Assembly: GCF_019195455.1 (NCBI RefSeq)
Contig: NZ_JAIMBW010000001.1
Location: forward strand, 3,438,001 to 3,502,000
From: Gymnodinialimonas phycosphaerae
GTDB lineage: Bacteria; Pseudomonadota; Alphaproteobacteria; Rhodobacterales; Rhodobacteraceae
Length of the DNA stretch: 64,000 nucleotides
Reading direction: 5' to 3'
A model generated the notes under the pieces. The model searched no databases, was not told the origin of the DNA, and was given only the letters and a program-made list of their open reading frames with translations. This document shows, in pieces, positions 63,968 to 64,000 of this stretch (the stretch's first letter is position 1; every line of letters starts with the position of its first letter). Position numbers and translations under genes: made by a program.

Positions 63968-64000
63968 GTTGTTCCCCCGTGGATAGGCTTGATGGACGAC

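Overview
The window is chromosomal DNA of a GC-rich alphaproteobacterium, almost certainly a member of the Rhodobacterales (roseobacter group). Signs of this are the CcrM GANTC methyltransferase, the gpmI-envC-ctpA-rppH block, the lipid A block pmbA / cysQ-like / DUF4170 / waaA / lpxK, the leuS-lptE-holA block, a Rhodobacter-type porin, and several alphaproteobacterial DUF families (DUF721, DUF2125, DUF3576, DUF4170). The genus cannot be fixed from sequence alone. I see no rRNA, tRNA, insertion sequence, prophage or CRISPR array. Most of the window is conserved core genome.

Layout. 1-6.4 kb is a surface-polysaccharide and secretion area: the tail of a capsule ABC-transporter ATPase, an RTX protein with a propeller-like N-terminus, and a large two-domain glycosyltransferase. 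6.4-11.4 kb is one tight plus-strand operon (gpmI, envC-like, ctpA, rppH, small secreted protein). 11.4-16.4 kb holds a JmjC-type oxygenase, a tiny Tat-exported protein, an esterase, a membrane-anchored winged-helix protein paired with a small secreted protein, and two more secreted proteins. 16.4-19.2 kb has rnhB, ccrM and a Rossmann reductase. 19.3-25.4 kb has alkB, mutY, a DciA-like protein, a DsbA-like protein, lpxK, waaA and a DUF4170 gene. 25.7-34.6 kb has cysQ-like, pmbA, DUF2125, an SDR, an enoyl-CoA hydratase-like gene, a flavoprotein, a GST, holA and lptE.

34.6-42.7 kb has leuS, a DUF3576 lipoprotein, the major porin, a YggS protein, an L,D-transpeptidase, DUF1330, ribA and an OmpR-type response regulator. 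The gene-free stretch 42.74-43.07 kb carries two tandem structures that look like small RNAs with CCTCCCT (anti-Shine-Dalgarno) loops, each ending in a strong intrinsic terminator. The second has an FNR/FixK-type box placed to activate it. 43.1-50.4 kb has an MFS exporter, a hydrolase, exonuclease III, a YbbN-type thioredoxin, a Lon-N-domain protein, a Trm112 protein, two paralogous small membrane proteins and a UbiH-type monooxygenase. 50.5-56.0 kb has an amidase, a DapC-like aminotransferase and ftsK.

56.0-58.6 kb is the most irregular part. After ftsK come a perfect 16-bp palindrome, an AT-rich tract and a small Gly/Cys-rich reading frame with its own terminator. They are followed by an RsbQ-like hydrolase interrupted by an in-frame TAG and a PAS-histidine kinase broken at a G8 run, so a two-gene signalling operon appears to be decaying, switchable or mis-sequenced. 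58.6-64 kb has a LolA-like protein, a lytic transglycosylase lipoprotein, an AEC permease, hspQ, a divergent MarR/membrane-protein pair with a clear operator, and mlaA-mlaC of the phospholipid-retrieval pathway.

Envelope biogenesis dominates: LpxK, WaaA, LptE, LolA-like, MlaA, MlaC, EnvC-like, CtpA, transglycosylase, L,D-transpeptidase and porin. DNA replication and cell-cycle genes are also frequent (CcrM, FtsK, HolA, RnhB, MutY, DciA-like). Best candidates for something undescribed are the tandem sRNA pair at 42.8-43.0 kb and the membrane-bound winged-helix regulator with its secreted partner at 14.1-15.1 kb.
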